Of a stretch of 64,000 bases of DNA, positions 10,890-23,262 are shown in pieces. A program made the translations under genes and the position numbers. Origin of the DNA: Tulasnella sp. 424 (taxonomy: Eukaryota > Basidiomycota > Agaricomycetes > Cantharellales > Tulasnellaceae); the NCBI GenBank assembly GCA_019633425.1, contig WSUB01000079.1, positions 123,801 to 187,800 of the forward strand, given 5' to 3'. Numbering within the stretch: position 1 is the first letter of the stretch; each line of letters starts with the position of its first letter. Under the pieces are notes generated by a model. The model was not told the DNA's origin. It was given only the letters and a program-made list of their open reading frames with translations, and ran no database searches.

Positions 10890-11816
10890 TTAATCGTATA
10901 CCCTCTTCTCCCCTTTCAGCCATTCTGGGTGACTGGTTGCTTCTATGTCGTATTTTAACTCGACCTCATTAAATATTTCAACGACCTTGCTCTCTCTAAA
11001 CCCTAGCTTCCGGAAGAGAGCCCGTGAAGCCAGATTCTCTAACCCAATCTCAGCAACAAAGCAGGACTTTGGAACACCCAGCCCGTCAGGGATTGAAGAG
11101 GACGCGTATGATAGAAGCATGGAAAGCGCCGCATGCCCTAAGCCTTGACCTCGATACCTAGGTTCTGAAAACGCCGTTTGAGTCAGCCTGACAATAATAC
11201 ACACCGCTTGAATAGCTCACCTGCAATCATCACCTCGCATTCGACTTCTAGGACATCGTTACCAACTTCATCGGCAGTACGGTTGAAAAACAGGTTGACA
11301 TCGCCAATCATTGGTAACTGGGCGACATCCTCGTTGTGAAGATCCTCACGCAGGTCCGTTTGAGGCCGACCAAGAACAATGAAAGTCAGCTCTAATGAAT
11401 ACACGCTATCAGTTTTGGGTCTGCGCATTAATGCGTAGTCACACTTGCTATCCTCGTCGTCTCTCCACTTCTCTAAATAGGAGAAAAGCGTCAGCGAACG
11501 AATGAAGGTGCTGAAAGGAAGGTGCCCAACTTTGCATTTCCACTTCTTGCTCATAAGTTAGTGGCTCCGAAGCCGTCAGCTCCTGGAGCTTGGGATCCGT
11601 CATCCAGCGGTGGTAGGTCTGCCGATCCTTTGTCAGAGAAGCTCGTCTTCGCTCAGCATACCATCGTCCCTCACCGGAACGTGCTCGGGCCTGACGTGGC
11701 GGGAGAACAGGAAAGGCATCCATGATCCAAACCTTTAAACTCACAATGGGGACCTACCTGTATGGTACAAGGACGACAGAATCTCCGACGATGCAGGTGT
11801 TAGCGTTGACTCGCAT
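10890..11816 (-). CDS. NAT9: N-acetyltransferase 9 (NAT9)-like GNAT protein
   Basis: Start at ATG 11816 (MRVNANTCIVGDSVVLVPYR). Exon 2 is a 16-nt microexon (11675-11690) reading RPEHVP across its junctions. Exon 3 holds YHRWMTDPKLQELTASEPLT and further exons hold MIGDVNLFF and VMIAEPRYRGQGLG. The order and spacing match NAT9, including LTASEPLT, GDVNLF and the acetyl-CoA-binding R/QxxGxG-type loop RGQGLG. The last intron joins VMIA to EPRYRG. Around 11400-11450 a stretch after KCDY does not fit the family and may contain an unrecognised intron. Biological role in fungi is poorly known. It lies 66 bp downstream of the E2 stop, on the same strand. Confidence 0.88.
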
Positions 11817-11882
11817 AACGGTAATGGGAAGGAAGACGGCATCGCATTAATTAGAATCAAGCGTGACTAGGAGAGAACAAAA

Positions 11883-13641
11883 TCATCGGGCCCCAGCGGC
11901 CCACAGCCCAGGCTCCTCAACCCACTTCCTCCACGTCTCCGTAAAGGCAGCCATCTCTGCTCCTTCAACGACTCGGTGGTCCGCACTCCAACTGACGCCG
12001 ACTTCCAACCTCTTCTCTCCGTCCTCTGCCCTTCTAACCCACTTCGCTCTTCCGATCGCTACGATGGCAACACCCCCTCCGGGCACCAACAACGGTGATG
12101 CAAACTCCCCCTTTCCAATGGCACCAACATTAGAGACGGTGATTGTTGCGCCTTTCTTTGGCATTTCCTTCGGTGTGAGGCCGTTGGGGATGGTACGACC
12201 GAGGGCCGAGAAGCGACGGAGGGACCCCATGAGTTCGAATGCAGTGAGAGTATCAGCCCTTTGGATCGTTGGCGTATAGAGGCCTGTAGGTGTAGAAAGT
12301 GCAATGGCAATGTCTGCGTGTGGTCGGATGACGAGGTTCGGCTTGGAACCCGCGTCGCTTTCAGACGGAAGCGCGATAGATGATCTGAATAACGGCCATT
12401 CTTGCATGGCACGGGCGAGTGCTTTAAGAAGTAGAGGAAGGTATGTGAGCTTCTCGTAGTGCATCGTCGGGTCGCTCTCCGATGATGCAGCATTGGCTTG
12501 CTGCGTTGCGGCTGGGAGAACAGAGTGAGGAGAGACGGCAGGAAGGTACTTAGATGGCTTGGGAGGATTGTACTCTATCGGAATATTGGCGTTCAGGATT
12601 GGCAAAAGGTTGTGTAGATTGGTCAAATCTAGCGTGGTTGAATAACTACCGGGGAGGATTGATCAGCGACATTTCAAAGGCTATGGGTCGGAACCTGGAA
12701 GGACTCACCCAAAGTGGGGTATCTTGAGACTCTGCAGAGAGGATCGAGTTAAACATCGTTTCCACCAGTATTCAGTTGCGAGCAACCACTCACCTGCTCC
12801 ATTGCTTTCCACATAGCCCATCTGGTCCGACCAAGTTCGACCGTCATCTCGTTCTCTGCAGCCTGAGGTTTGCTGGGCACCTCTGATGCCTTGGACTTGG
12901 ATAGCCAAGCCTCTACGTCGGACTTTTCGATCCTACCACGCTTGCCACTTCCGGGGAAGAGTTGCGATAACCGTGGAACGCCCTTCTCTCGAGCGAAATG
13001 GCGAACAGCCGGAGTGGCCAGAGTCTTTGCTTCAATTTCTGGGTCAAATTCTGCGGATGGCGTTGATTGAAACGTTGTAGGTTTCGGAGGTTGGTTGGGG
13101 TCCAACGGGTGAGGTCGGCGAGCCGCCTTGGGAGACGGGGATTGCGACTCGGGCTCCTTGGGTTTCTCCGCGAGCGGGTGGGACTGAAGAACAGGGGCTG
13201 GCTCTTTTGGAGACGGTTCTGCGTCTTGTTCAGTCGCGGTGTCTTCCTCCTCGACCTCAATGTTGCACAGGCCTTGTCCCACTTTTGCGATCTCTCCCTC
13301 TTTAACGAGGAGCTCGGTCACAGTGCCATAAAATGGACTTGTGATCTCCACTGACGCCTTGTCACTTTGCACTTCGCAGAGGAGGTCGAAGTGGTCCACT
13401 TTGGCTGGAGTTTTGACGTTCCTATGTTTGTTGTCCGGACACGTGAGACGGGTGGGGACAGACTATTGAGATGTGTGGCAACGTTTTACCATTTGAGAAC
13501 TTCGCACTCCGTGATGCCCTCCCCGATGTCAGCGAGCTTGAACGTCTTGGAAACTTTCTTGTGTGCCGAGTGGGAAGGGTGGAAATACGCCTTGCCCAGG
13601 GATCGCCTTGCGAATAACCTCTGCCCTCGCGAAACTAGCAT
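11883..13641 (-). CDS. DBT: Branched-chain alpha-keto acid dehydrogenase E2 (dihydrolipoyl transacylase), mitochondrial
   Basis: About 510 residues in four exons from ATG 13641. The protein has a basic mitochondrial presequence, then a lipoyl domain (KLADIGEGITECEVLKW, lipoyl Lys in EVQSDKASVEIT), a Pro-rich linker, a peripheral subunit-binding domain (ATPAVRHFAREKGV) and the acyltransferase core. SLKIPHFGYSTTLDLTNL is typical of the branched-chain E2 rather than the pyruvate E2. The core ends with SADHRVVEGAEMA: the catalytic motif HxxxDG reads HRVVEG, with Glu in place of Asp. The enzyme transfers branched acyl groups from lipoamide to CoA in Leu/Ile/Val breakdown. Introns at 13439 (joins KW to NVKTPAKVDHF), after KAMEQ, and after KIPHFG are all supported by frame. 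Confidence 0.93.
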
Positions 13642-15925
13642 AGTATCAGTCTCGAGTTGTGGCTAGTCTTTGGGGGAGTTGGGTTGGGAGTTGGATGAAA
13701 GAAAAGAACAGGCGCAAGTTCCGGAGAACTTGGATCTCATGAGGACGGATCCTGATCACATGACCCTTGAATGAGGTAAGCGGCTGATTAGGTCAGCAGT
13801 CGGCGACCGAGGCTCAGCGGAGATTCGATCGAGGCTCAGACTACTAATCTCGCCTTTTTTTAGTTGTCGTTGATGCCGTTGAAGATGGTGGGCTCGGAAA
13901 GAAAAGCGGCAGCATCGGTGGGTTCACGACACGTTTCTGTCACGCAAGCTGGAGGTTATCAGGCAATTCAGTCGGAGTTCTGGCCTGGACCTTTGTTATT
14001 ATTTTTTTTGCTCTGTGCACGCTCGCTCGTCGCTCCAGACTTGCAGTCCCTACTTCCTGCCACTCGACCCAAGTCATGCGACCTCGCAAAGGCCTGTAGC
14101 TTGCATCCTTCCCTTCGGGACAGCAGCTCTAGAACTAACATCGGCCGACATTCTTGATTCAAACGTCTTACTTTATCTCCGAATCCTTCCAAGTTCGGGG
14201 CGAGACCTCGCTCTCGGTGAATCGCAGTCTCGGGCTTACAGACAGTGAGAAAAGAGGGTACGCGCGCCTCATGGATTCGCGGTGACTTTTGCCTGTTGAG
14301 CGCGAGACTAACATTCCAACTCATTTGTCGTCCGTCAAGCTTAGCTCTAGACAAGCTAAATTCCCTTCCTTGCCATTCAATCACACCGAGAACGGTATCC
14401 CTCGAGGACCGCGTTCGAATGAGACCACGCGTCGGCTAACTTCTAGAAACCACCCGTATTCCGACACTACCGGCAGTCACCATCTAATCTGCGCTCGGTG
14501 CCTTCGTTCTCGAAGGCTTCATTTTGTGACCCTCCCCTCCCCCCAAATTGCGCGTCGCCTCAGCGTTGACTCTTAGGCTGGTTTGGAGGACGTCTTGTCC
14601 GGTGTCTAGTGTGTGGGTGAACCCCACTTGCGGTTAACCTTGTTAGTTTATCCACCCCACAGCAGTACCGACGCAATTTTCCTGGTGAAAACCGATAGCT
14701 TGTTTCAGACGCGTGGATGATCTACCGACTGGGACCGCGGGTCGGGAAGTGCTTTTCATGTCCGGCGGAGACTTGACGGACTATTTGACGTCAATACAAT
14801 AGGCGTTCCTTGTCGCCGTCGTCTAGTGCAACCAACTGAAAGGTAGGGCCATTTCCCTGCTGATGTTTCAGGTCCCGGACTGCGGGTGTTACCTTGGATG
14901 ACCATGGTTAGTTCACCATTAGCCGGACCCGCAAGGTGGGATAGAGGTTGGGAGCTATGTAGAGATGGGCATTTGACTTTTGGCAAGGTCGACGGAGAGT
15001 TTCCGCTGTTTGGTTGATGGAAGGACATGTTGGGTCGAGGATGATCTCACCAGCGACCCGTAGGAATGGGATTCGCGGCCTTTGCGTTGGTGCGCGGCGG
15101 GCGAAGGGGAAGTTGAGGTGATCTCCAAACTTCGGAGAAACACATCTCGGGGGTTGAAGATGGCCACTAAATGAGGAGCAAAGTGCCCTGGGTGGCCTCG
15201 CTTGTTGTTTCTGTGGGGATTGGATATTAGAGAATATGAGGGCTGTCATGCGATAATTGCCCAGGAGATAGACGTACGGGCCCGGAGGTGCGAGGGAGCG
15301 TCTGACGTAGCCGGGGGGTGGGTGTCAGCGCGAGAACGATAAGACAGAGTTTGAGCAATGAGCGTTGGCGAGCGAAGAAGACGGGGGGGAGAGTCTCGAG
15401 TATTCAATCAGATGCGTGGTTGACGGTGAGCCGGGTGGGTTTGGTGATTGGGGGGGAGGGCATGCGCGCATCGTGCGGGATACACATGAAATCTCAGTTC
15501 AGCTCATCCGGCACAAGGGGCAGATCATCGGGTCTCTCGTTCTAGCTCCCCCCACACACATTCCAGAGCCCTTTGCAAGAGAAAAAAGAGAGGCACTCAG
15601 AGGCGGCCTGGACAGCGAGGAGGGTGTGGCTCTAAGCGCGAGGGAGGGAAGAAGGGCCTAACGGAAATGGGGGGAAGCAACGAGGAGCTAATGCTTCTCT
15701 GCTAATGCTTCTCTCTGTGTTGTCCTGTTGTTCTTAAAGAAAAAAAATAAAGGGATTCTCTTTTCCTGGGTTCCTCCGCATTCCAAGTCTCAGTCTCAGT
15801 CTCAGTCTCCAACCCACCAGACTATTTAGCCACCTCAAATTTCCACTTTACTACTATCCTCCTCCTCCCCTTCATCCACCGCTACTGCTCTCCCTTACCC
15901 TCTACATTTCACCACATCTCACCCA
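13642..15925. other. Long gene-free interval between E2 (-) and a spliced unknown gene (+)
   Basis: A 2.28-kb divergent intergenic region. ORFs up to 139 codons occur on both strands (for example 13968-14384 minus) but have no recognisable family, no splice partners and frequent overlapping frames. Purine-rich patches lie at 15360-15480 and 15600-15690. A CTCAGT-type short repeat (three copies, about 15787-15810) and a pyrimidine-rich stretch (15820-15920) precede the next start. I see no RNA gene. Confidence 0.5.
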
Positions 15926-16823
15926 ATGTCTCCCAGCTCAATCGTCTGCGATGATCTTCCAACTCAAGTCGTCTCCTGGCTCTCAGCGACCGGCCTCCAG
16001 TCATCGCTTTCCGTCGCCTCGGTCGCACCAGCAGGCTTAATATCCATGACACCATTATCCTTCCGCTCATCTCAATCATTCCGCGTCATTAACTCGAAGC
16101 AGTGTATATACGAAGCGGGGTTTGATGATGGTGCGTTTGGCCACAAAGGCCTAACATCATCCACGACGTTTTGCTGACGTCTCATCAATCGCACCACCAA
16201 CCATTGATTTCACTCGATAGACGAAGAGACTCTTCAGAACATACGCACAGATGGGCGAGTTACGCTCCAATTCGAAGTTGCCCCTCCCTCGACTCCACCC
16301 TCCTCGGTCTTCCCGTCGGCCCAACTGGTCAAGATTCAAGGCACAGGTGTGTAATCCGCTCATTAACCTCGTTATTGACCCCCAATTATTGACCCTGCAT
16401 GTCCTCCCTGCCCTCCTTCCCCTCTTATCTACTATCTTATCATCAACAGGCCTCGTCTACGAACGCGGCTCAAGTCCTTATAACGCAGTATTCCCAATAT
16501 CATCACCGTGGTCTCCGAGAGCGATTGTATCGATACAGGTTCAGCGGGTACTGATTGTAAGCATATTGCTCTTTGAGTTTGGAGTGAGGGGGGGTCTAAC
16601 CGACCACTTGTTCCCCTAGTCCAACGCGGGTCCTGTCCTCGCCCCTCCATCACCAAACTACACAACAACACCGAGTAGCAGAACATCATTGCGCGAGGCT
16701 GCCGTGTGGCAGTCAAGTGTCAGCAGCGCCAATCGGCAATCTGCTTCCCGGATGTACCAAACAGAATTCGGTTCTCCAGCTTGGGGTTGGCCGTCCAATG
16801 GCGATGCCTGCTGTATGACTTGA
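15926..16823 (+). CDS. Spliced hypothetical protein, 213 residues
   Basis: Four exons (15926-16130, 16221-16346, 16450-16556, 16620-16823) join in frame through three GT-AG introns (90, 103 and 63 nt) to give 213 residues; no single ORF reveals it. The N-terminal half is mixed hydrophobic (VVSWLSATGLQSSLSVASVA), with no clear signal peptide or membrane span. The middle has GRVTLQFEVAPPSTPPSS and GLVYERGSSPYNAVFP. The C-terminal 70 residues are Ser-rich and end ...GDACCMT. The last four residues, CCMT, resemble a CaaX-type lipidation signal, though weakly. I do not recognise the family. The perfect frame maintenance over three introns is the main evidence that it is real. Confidence 0.68.
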
Positions 16824-18337
16824 ACTTTCAGCTCTGCGTCCATTCCATAATCCTTTACTATACCCTAAAAGGGCTGTTAATGTCCGGCGTTCGCTGCTCC
16901 TCCCCCTATCCACTTCCGCCCCTACCGGTTTGTTTCGTCTATCTGCATTGTCATCGCAATTTGCATCATCTCGTGTAGAATTTTCCGTGCCGTCCTGTTG
17001 TTGGTTTGTTCGTTCAGCTTATTTTCTGGGCCCCCCTCTTTTCTTTTTGTTGCACATCAGCGCCAATCATATTCGCGTTTCTCTCTGTCTGTTTCTAGTG
17101 GCTGGAAGGTCATGACCGATGGGATCGGGCAAGTAGCGCGGAAGATGCCGGGCAGTGTGCCTTGCGCTAACCTTCCTTGCCACTAACAAGCTGCAAACCG
17201 ACGCAGAATGTGGAGGGGTACTACTCATTGCCACAAGCGAAATGTAGGTCGTATCCGCTCACGACCGATCACACTGTCCGAGTGCTTGGAGCACGTAGCG
17301 CAAGGCCTTGATGCGAACACACAAGTGGCTGTCCCCTGCTGGTCCACGCGACAACGTGTAGGCCTGTGCAATAACCAATCGACGTCAGAGCTTGCTCTGC
17401 AGAGATGCCATCAATCCCACCAGACTGGGCATCAAGCACTTCTCTTCCCACTCGTCCGGCTCTATGCTTACGAGGTTAAGCAGCTGCACAACCGGATTTA
17501 GCAAATCGCTCCCCAGGACTTGACACTGTCCTTTCGTCAATAGATCGCCGCTATTCTCTGGCAAGGCCTTGGGCATGTATGGAGGGGAGTGGAATCGCGC
17601 CGGTTCTCGATCGCGTCCTACTCATTTGACGCGTCGTTCAAAGGACCCCCCCATTCTCCAAGCAACGGTGTCAGTAACCTGTTGCCGGCATGCTACTAGG
17701 CTCATTACGCACAACACCAAGTGGTGCTGCATTTTCGCACAGTATCTCTGAGAAAGGCGAGTCTATCAGTAACGCAAGCTCCACCGGACCATGACCAGCA
17801 ATCGCACCGATCAAAAGAAGGAACGCGGTTGGAGTCCTTCCCTTATTGCCGCGATCGGGTCTCCTTGGAAAATGCCTCGAGGCAGGGGACCCCACTCACG
17901 AAACGTGCTGATGGCACTCCGGCAATCCATTTCTTTCAATTCTTGAATCACCAACTTAATCCATTGACATAACATGAGCGTGACATTCTAGGGGGACCGA
18001 GGACGTTTTATTTGGAGCTAACACGAATGCAACGAGGCTGGCCAAGGCGCTGAGTGGAGCGTGGCTTCTCTGTACCTTTCTTGATGCGGCTCGTTAGATT
18101 AAACCCCATACCCAGATTAGAGTGTAAAAGTGTAAAAGTGACGGGATTGGGTGGCCAGCCCCAAGCACGCTTCGGATATGAATTGATAATTATTTGAAAA
18201 CGAAGTGACGTATTACGGCGACAAACGACTTTGCACATCTAGTAACGAGAGTGCGATAGGCAAAGAAATTAGCCAGTCGCTACCAGGTGAACACACAGTC
18301 GCCCGTCCTATCCAGTTGGGCATCGAGAGGCCGCACG
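16824..18337. other. Gene-free interval, convergent 3' region
   Basis: A 1.5-kb region between the 3' ends of the spliced unknown gene (+) and MDV1 (-). Only short ORFs without family likeness or splice logic are present. A T-rich stretch (16930-17100) probably contains the 3' untranslated region of the plus gene. Nothing else was recognised. Confidence 0.45.
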
Positions 18338-20830
18338 TTACAGAGACCAAATCTTGACGGTGTTGTCTCTTCCGCCAGATACGAGATACCGATCAATGTA
18401 ACGAAGCTTCTCCACTGGTTTCGTGTGCCCGTTAACGACCAGCGTCGATTGTTGGAATGTTGTGCGATTATAGATCTAGGTCAACAAATCCTCAGTTGAG
18501 TTTTTAAGTCAATGAGCGACAAAGCTATTCGCCCAACCTTTATCCCGTTCTCTCCACAGGCAGCAACGACCTTGCGGGTATCAAATTGAAGATCCGTCAC
18601 AGGATAGTCGAATTTAAGGGTCTCGGTGGTACTCCCAGTTCGAATATCCCATATCTGTTGGAGTGATGTCAATTTTTCGTGTCTTTTCAATTCAGCACGA
18701 CACAAGCTCACCCGAATGTTCTTGTCCAGCCCCCCGCTGACAACATACATCTCGTCAAACTGTAGGCACGTCACTGGGGCAGTATGGCCGAGCAAGGTGC
18801 GATGTGCTTGACCGGTCCGCATGTCCCACATTCGAACTGCTCCATCACCGCTGCCACTGACGAGCGCATAACCCCAGAACTGGACTGCACCAACGAAATC
18901 CTGATACATCTCCCAGCTTCCATCGGCATACGGCGGGGTAGGGTAAGCAAAGTTGGATGCGGTGATATTGGGTAGCACGGAAGATGACCCGAGGGAAGCC
19001 GATGAGTACAATGACGAAGAAGGCGGGTGGGACATGGCCCATAAAATATCCATGGTCAAAACGCATTGACCTGTCGAGAGGTCCCATTGCCGAATCGTCT
19101 TGTCCGCTGCTCCAGACACCTATTCAGGAATCGATCAGCTTTGAACCACCTCCGGGTACTGAGGACATACGAGGCAAACGTCTTCGAAATATAGAGCCGA
19201 CACCCCTTTCGAGTGTCCTTCCAAAACACGGACGCAAGGCCCATCGGTAGCCGACTGTCGCTCCTCGCCAGCGCGACTTGAACCGGACATCGTTCGGCCT
19301 TCCTCAACCGCATCCGAGTAGTTCACAATCTCTGGTGCGCCGCCCAGTGTTGAAGAGTCGTCATCTTCACCTGCCCGACGTAAATCCCATAACCGAATGG
19401 TCCCGTCGGCACCTCCAGTGACACATGTGCTATCATCGACCTGCATGCACTTGACAGCGCCTGTTAATACCCAGAGGGGTCAGTTACAGGTCGTATATTG
19501 TAGGCTTGAAGTTTGTTGCGTACCAGCGTGTCCGCGCAGGCGACCGATCTCCTCCCCTGTACACAAATCCCAGACCTTGGTCGCCTCGTCCAAGCCTGCA
19601 GAAACTAAAACGCCATAAGGTTCTGAGAAGTCGAGAGCCGTGATTGGAGCGGAGTGTGCCGGGAGCGTCTGTGACGGAGGTGAGCTTCCGATGTCAGGAT
19701 CTTCGCATTCACTTACCATAAATGCCACGCCAGGCGGCAGGTCATCGTGTTCGGACGGTAGGAAAGCAGGTCCTTTCCTCCTCTTGCCATTACGGGCAGC
19801 GGCGGCAGACGCCGCGCCAGTTGACTTCTCCTCGAACGCAAGTCGGTCAAACACATTCTCCAGCTCCTCATCAAGTTCCAATTCTTCCTCATGTAGGCGA
19901 AGTAGACTCTGCTGGAGTTGATTTCTGACAGCGTCTAATGACACGATCTTCTGTGAAATTTCGTCTATTTCGGCGTTTATCAGAGACTAGTTGATCGGGG
20001 GAATAAGCACAGGCAAGTGAGGCCGCCGATCGGACAAGGTACTTACTCTTCGAACATGAATGTTCTCTTTGTCTAGCAGGATTTCACCCTTCTGTCTATC
20101 TAACTCGTCTCTTCCAAGTACGACGGTTGCAGCAAATGATTGGCGTGGCTTGCGCTTCCCCTTTCTGTCTTGATTCTCGACTGAGGCAGAGCTCCCGTCC
20201 TCGAGCATGCCGCGTGCACTCTTGCCGAGTTCAGCGAGTCCAAGATGCCCGGCATCAACATTACGAGTCTTCCTTCGTCTAGTCTTGCTTTGCTCCGAGC
20301 TTGGAATCGTCGCTCTGAACCCTCGAAGAAGGCTGACGTTACCGGCTTCGCCGTTCGGCTCAGGGTCTGGAATTTCGGCCGCGAGCAGCTCGTCGGTGGC
20401 TTCCACTATTTGCAAATCACGGGACGTGATACGACGTGAGCCGAGAGAAAGACGCATCGGGGCGCGTCCGAGGGTTGCGAAATCGAGCGACCGGAGGCTG
20501 GAAGGGGCAATGATGGAGTTGGATGGATGGAGACGAGAAGAGGAGGCGGCAGCAGTGATCATTCGTGGCGTCATGATCTTGGGTGCCACTAATAATGAGC
20601 AGTTAGAGGAGAAAATAGCATGCTGGTGAGGTCTTACAGTCTGAGAGTAACTTTGAAGCATTGGATTTGCGCTGAACATGGCTAAATGGAGCTGCAAGTG
20701 CGCTCCCCACGGCGGAAATTGCTGAGCCTGCTGAAGACGTATCGGTTATAGGTGCCAGAGATTCCTTGAGATCTTTAGGGCCGGCATTTGAGATTTCGGC
20801 TGCTTTGCCCTTGTTGCGCCTTTCTGCCAT
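18338..20830 (-). CDS. MDV1: Mitochondrial division protein MDV1/CAF4-type WD40 adaptor
   Basis: The start is ATG 20830 (MAERRNKGKAAEIS). The N-terminal region is basic and disordered, then comes a strong coiled coil (QLQQSLLRLHEEELELDEEL), and the rest is a WD40 propeller with repeats ending in KVWDL, RLWDL, RQWDL, RMWDM, IWDI and finally DNTVKIWSL before TAA 18338-18340. In the family, Mdv1/Caf4 bridges the outer-membrane anchor Fis1 (via the N-terminus) to the dynamin Dnm1 (via the propeller) during mitochondrial and peroxisomal fission; the coiled coil dimerises. At least six introns were followed, for example SD|LAPKIM and HVRR|SLINAEIDE. Which of Mdv1 or Caf4 it corresponds to cannot be decided; most non-yeast fungi have one. 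Confidence 0.92.
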
Positions 20831-21020
20831 GCACGTACTGGAGAGAAGGAAGAGGAGACTGGTGGTGGTATCCGGAATTTGGGATTGAACTAGTCCCTGA
20901 CGTAATCACGTCCAAATTCAACCCTCCTCAGCAGCTCCCATCTCAAGACAGCCAATGCATAACTTTTGTAGTGCACAGACACGCAAAGATATCATAGCTA
21001 ATATTCCCGACCCCTCTTGG

Positions 21021-22523
21021 TCAACAGCCCATTAGAATGCCCCCAGCATACGGCCCCTTTGATCCCAACTGTTAATCCTTTCACTTGGTCTTTCGAATAG
21101 TAATGCAGGTCTCACCGTATGATCTGACGTGCTCCCTTCTAAGATGTTGCTGACCTCTCCCGTGGAGCATTGTGGGTCAGCCTCGTTATCCTGGCCTATG
21201 TGTCCTCTCGTCAGGCCCGTCTCAACCGCGAGTACGAGACGCATTTTATTTTACCTGTGCACATCCACCACTGCCCGCTGGGATCGATGTGCCTTTCCCC
21301 ACTCGAATGATGGAACCCCAGAAATCGCCCGGGAAGAATCGGAACAACATCATCCTTGTGGGTGAGCCTGGACACGTCGGAAAATTCTTGAGAAGGAACA
21401 AGTTATTTTAAATTTACCTTTTCGAAATTCGCAATTACCAACTTACGAGCGTCAAAATGGTCCGCAAACTCCTGGTTCCCGACCTTGAAATAGTTACCGC
21501 GTCAATGCAAGTCGCCTATCGTCTCGAATGTCACCCCATACTCTGGGCTGTCCAAACGTCACGATCTTGAAGCGGGTAGTAGATGGCAATATTTGTTGCA
21601 AGGACATAGCGTCTTTACCGGAGCATTGAGTAACACCCACTTCTATTGCAGACAGCAGCCCGACCCACCGAGAACGGCCAACGCTCCTCCTAAACTATGG
21701 CCTACCGTAACAACTTTGCTTATTTGGTTGTCTTGGAGTATCCTCTTCACGGCTGCATTGATCCGATCGGCAGTTTTGCCATGACAATCAGCGAAGCCTT
21801 TGTGAACTTGCACGCCAGAATTGGTCTTGGGAAAGTATTTCGTATCAAGATCATCCAAAAAATAATTGGCGTCGACCTAGGCAGGTTAGAGAGAGAATTG
21901 CTACCAATTGAGATTTTGGTTGGAGGGCTCGAATAGACAGCCTTACCAAAACGGACTTCAGTTCCGACGGAGTAGTACCCTGATGCGCTACGACTGCAGA
22001 CTCTATGAGTGGCAGGTAGCCAACGTACCAGTATGGTACATCCTGGTTGTTTCCCCCGGCATCGTACACAACCATGCTAGGAAGAGACTGGCAATGCTCT
22101 AAGCTCGCCCAGTAATAATCAGGCAAACTAAGAGTCAGAGAGACGCTACTCGAAAACTCACGACCACAGGTCCAGTTCTTGATGAGATTTGTTGGGCAGT
22201 AGGATGCCGAGGCGAGCTATGGGGAAAACATGATTACTCGTAGCTTGACGGTCATTCAGAACGAACCTTACCCGAGTATAAGGTATGTACGTCGCGACCT
22301 CTACATCAGAAATGGTATTGACTGAATAGGGCGTCCTGGGGGCATAGGCTCGAATAGGCGGATCAGCCAGGGCTGAGAGCGATACAAGAGTCGAGAAAGA
22401 ATTGTCTTTGTATCGGACTAGGGATGGGTCAGAATTATTGAAAGGAGCGGCTTGAACTCCAAGAGATGGCAGGACAAGAGGCAAGGCCAGTAAGGACAGA
22501 TAGAAAGAAGATAAAACGACCAT
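21021..22523 (-). CDS. Secreted class 3 lipase (alpha/beta hydrolase)
   Basis: The start at ATG 22523 gives a signal peptide (VLSSFYLSLLALPLVLPSLG, cut near VQAAP). The mature enzyme shows the class 3 pattern: YWYVGYLPLIESAVVAHQGT, then KVHKGFAD-like VQVHKGFADC, the nucleophile elbow VGHSLGGALA, VTFGQPR|VGNQEFADHF across an intron, the catalytic Asp region KDDVVPILPGRFLGFHH and the His in ERHIDPSG. The C-terminal part (QDNEADPQCSTGEVSNILEG, then SDHTGPYAGGI) matches the family. At least seven introns keep frame, including NWTCG|QHCQS. Such enzymes hydrolyse extracellular acylglycerols or esters. A TATA-like element lies at 22564-22572, about 45 bp upstream of the ATG. Confidence 0.9.
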
Positions 22524-23178
22524 ATTGGTGGGTTGAATGCACTCGGTGGATGGAGATATAATTCCTTATATGCAGGAGGCGCTTGAATACATTTCGGTCC
22601 CAGCCATACATCAAAAAACGCGCGCGTAAAGGGCTGATAGACGGTTCTTTTGTTTGTGGAGGAAGCGCGCCTGGGAGCCTTGCTGAATGGAAACAGGCAG
22701 TCGAGGCTTCCTGAACAGTATATCTTGGATTCGGGCGACGTTCTCCCACATGGCACTGGAAAGGCTCACTTTTTTGGACCGCCGATCGACGATGCTTCGA
22801 GAGCGGAGGCGGGCGACGCGTTGGGTGTGTTAGAGGTGCTCGGCGGGTCGCCAACGCTGCAAGAAGCCAAAAGGTTACGAGACTGGCATGGACGACGGAA
22901 CACGAGAATCATGTCGAGGAGGTGCCGTCAAGAGAAATTATGCAAAGAGAGGCTGAGCAGAGTCTTCTCCTGTTGGATGACTGTTGGATCATGTGGCAAC
23001 CTGACGACGGCTAGACTGGGCACATGACGTTGTCCTGACAGGTGGGAGATTTGACAGAGAAATGACATATACAGAGCTCCGGAGTGTCTAGAGAAGGGGG
23101 CAGCTACAGCGCCGGGCTGTTGATTAGATTCAGAGAAAGTGGCAAAGGGGTATTGGACACATTGTGTACAAAAAAGGT

Positions 23179-23262
23179 TGCTCCGGGTGAGGATCGAACT
23201 CACGGCCTTCAGATCGCACATATGATATGAGACTGACGCGCTACCGGCTACGCTACCGAAGC
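23179..23262 (-). tRNA. tRNA-Met (CAT), elongator type, with 11-nt intron
   Basis: The minus strand folds as a cloverleaf: acceptor GCTTCGG pairs with CCGGAGC (one G-T pair), a D-arm with TAGCGTAGCCGGTAGCGC, a T-arm with GTGAGTTCGATCCTCAC and discriminator A. The anticodon arm reads GTCAGTCTCATA, an 11-nt insert (23215-23225), then ATCTGAAG. Removing the insert gives the classic elongator loop CTCATAA, with the intron at canonical position 37/38. Mature length is 73 nt. Confidence 0.95.

Noticed and set aside
13968..14384. 139-codon minus frame between E2 and the spliced unknown gene
   Set aside because: No ATG-supported start, no family likeness, basic low-information composition, no splice partners.
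15926..16823. Mating pheromone precursor, from the CaaX-like end
   Set aside because: The protein is 213 residues, has several introns and lies away from any receptor or homeodomain gene; precursors are short.
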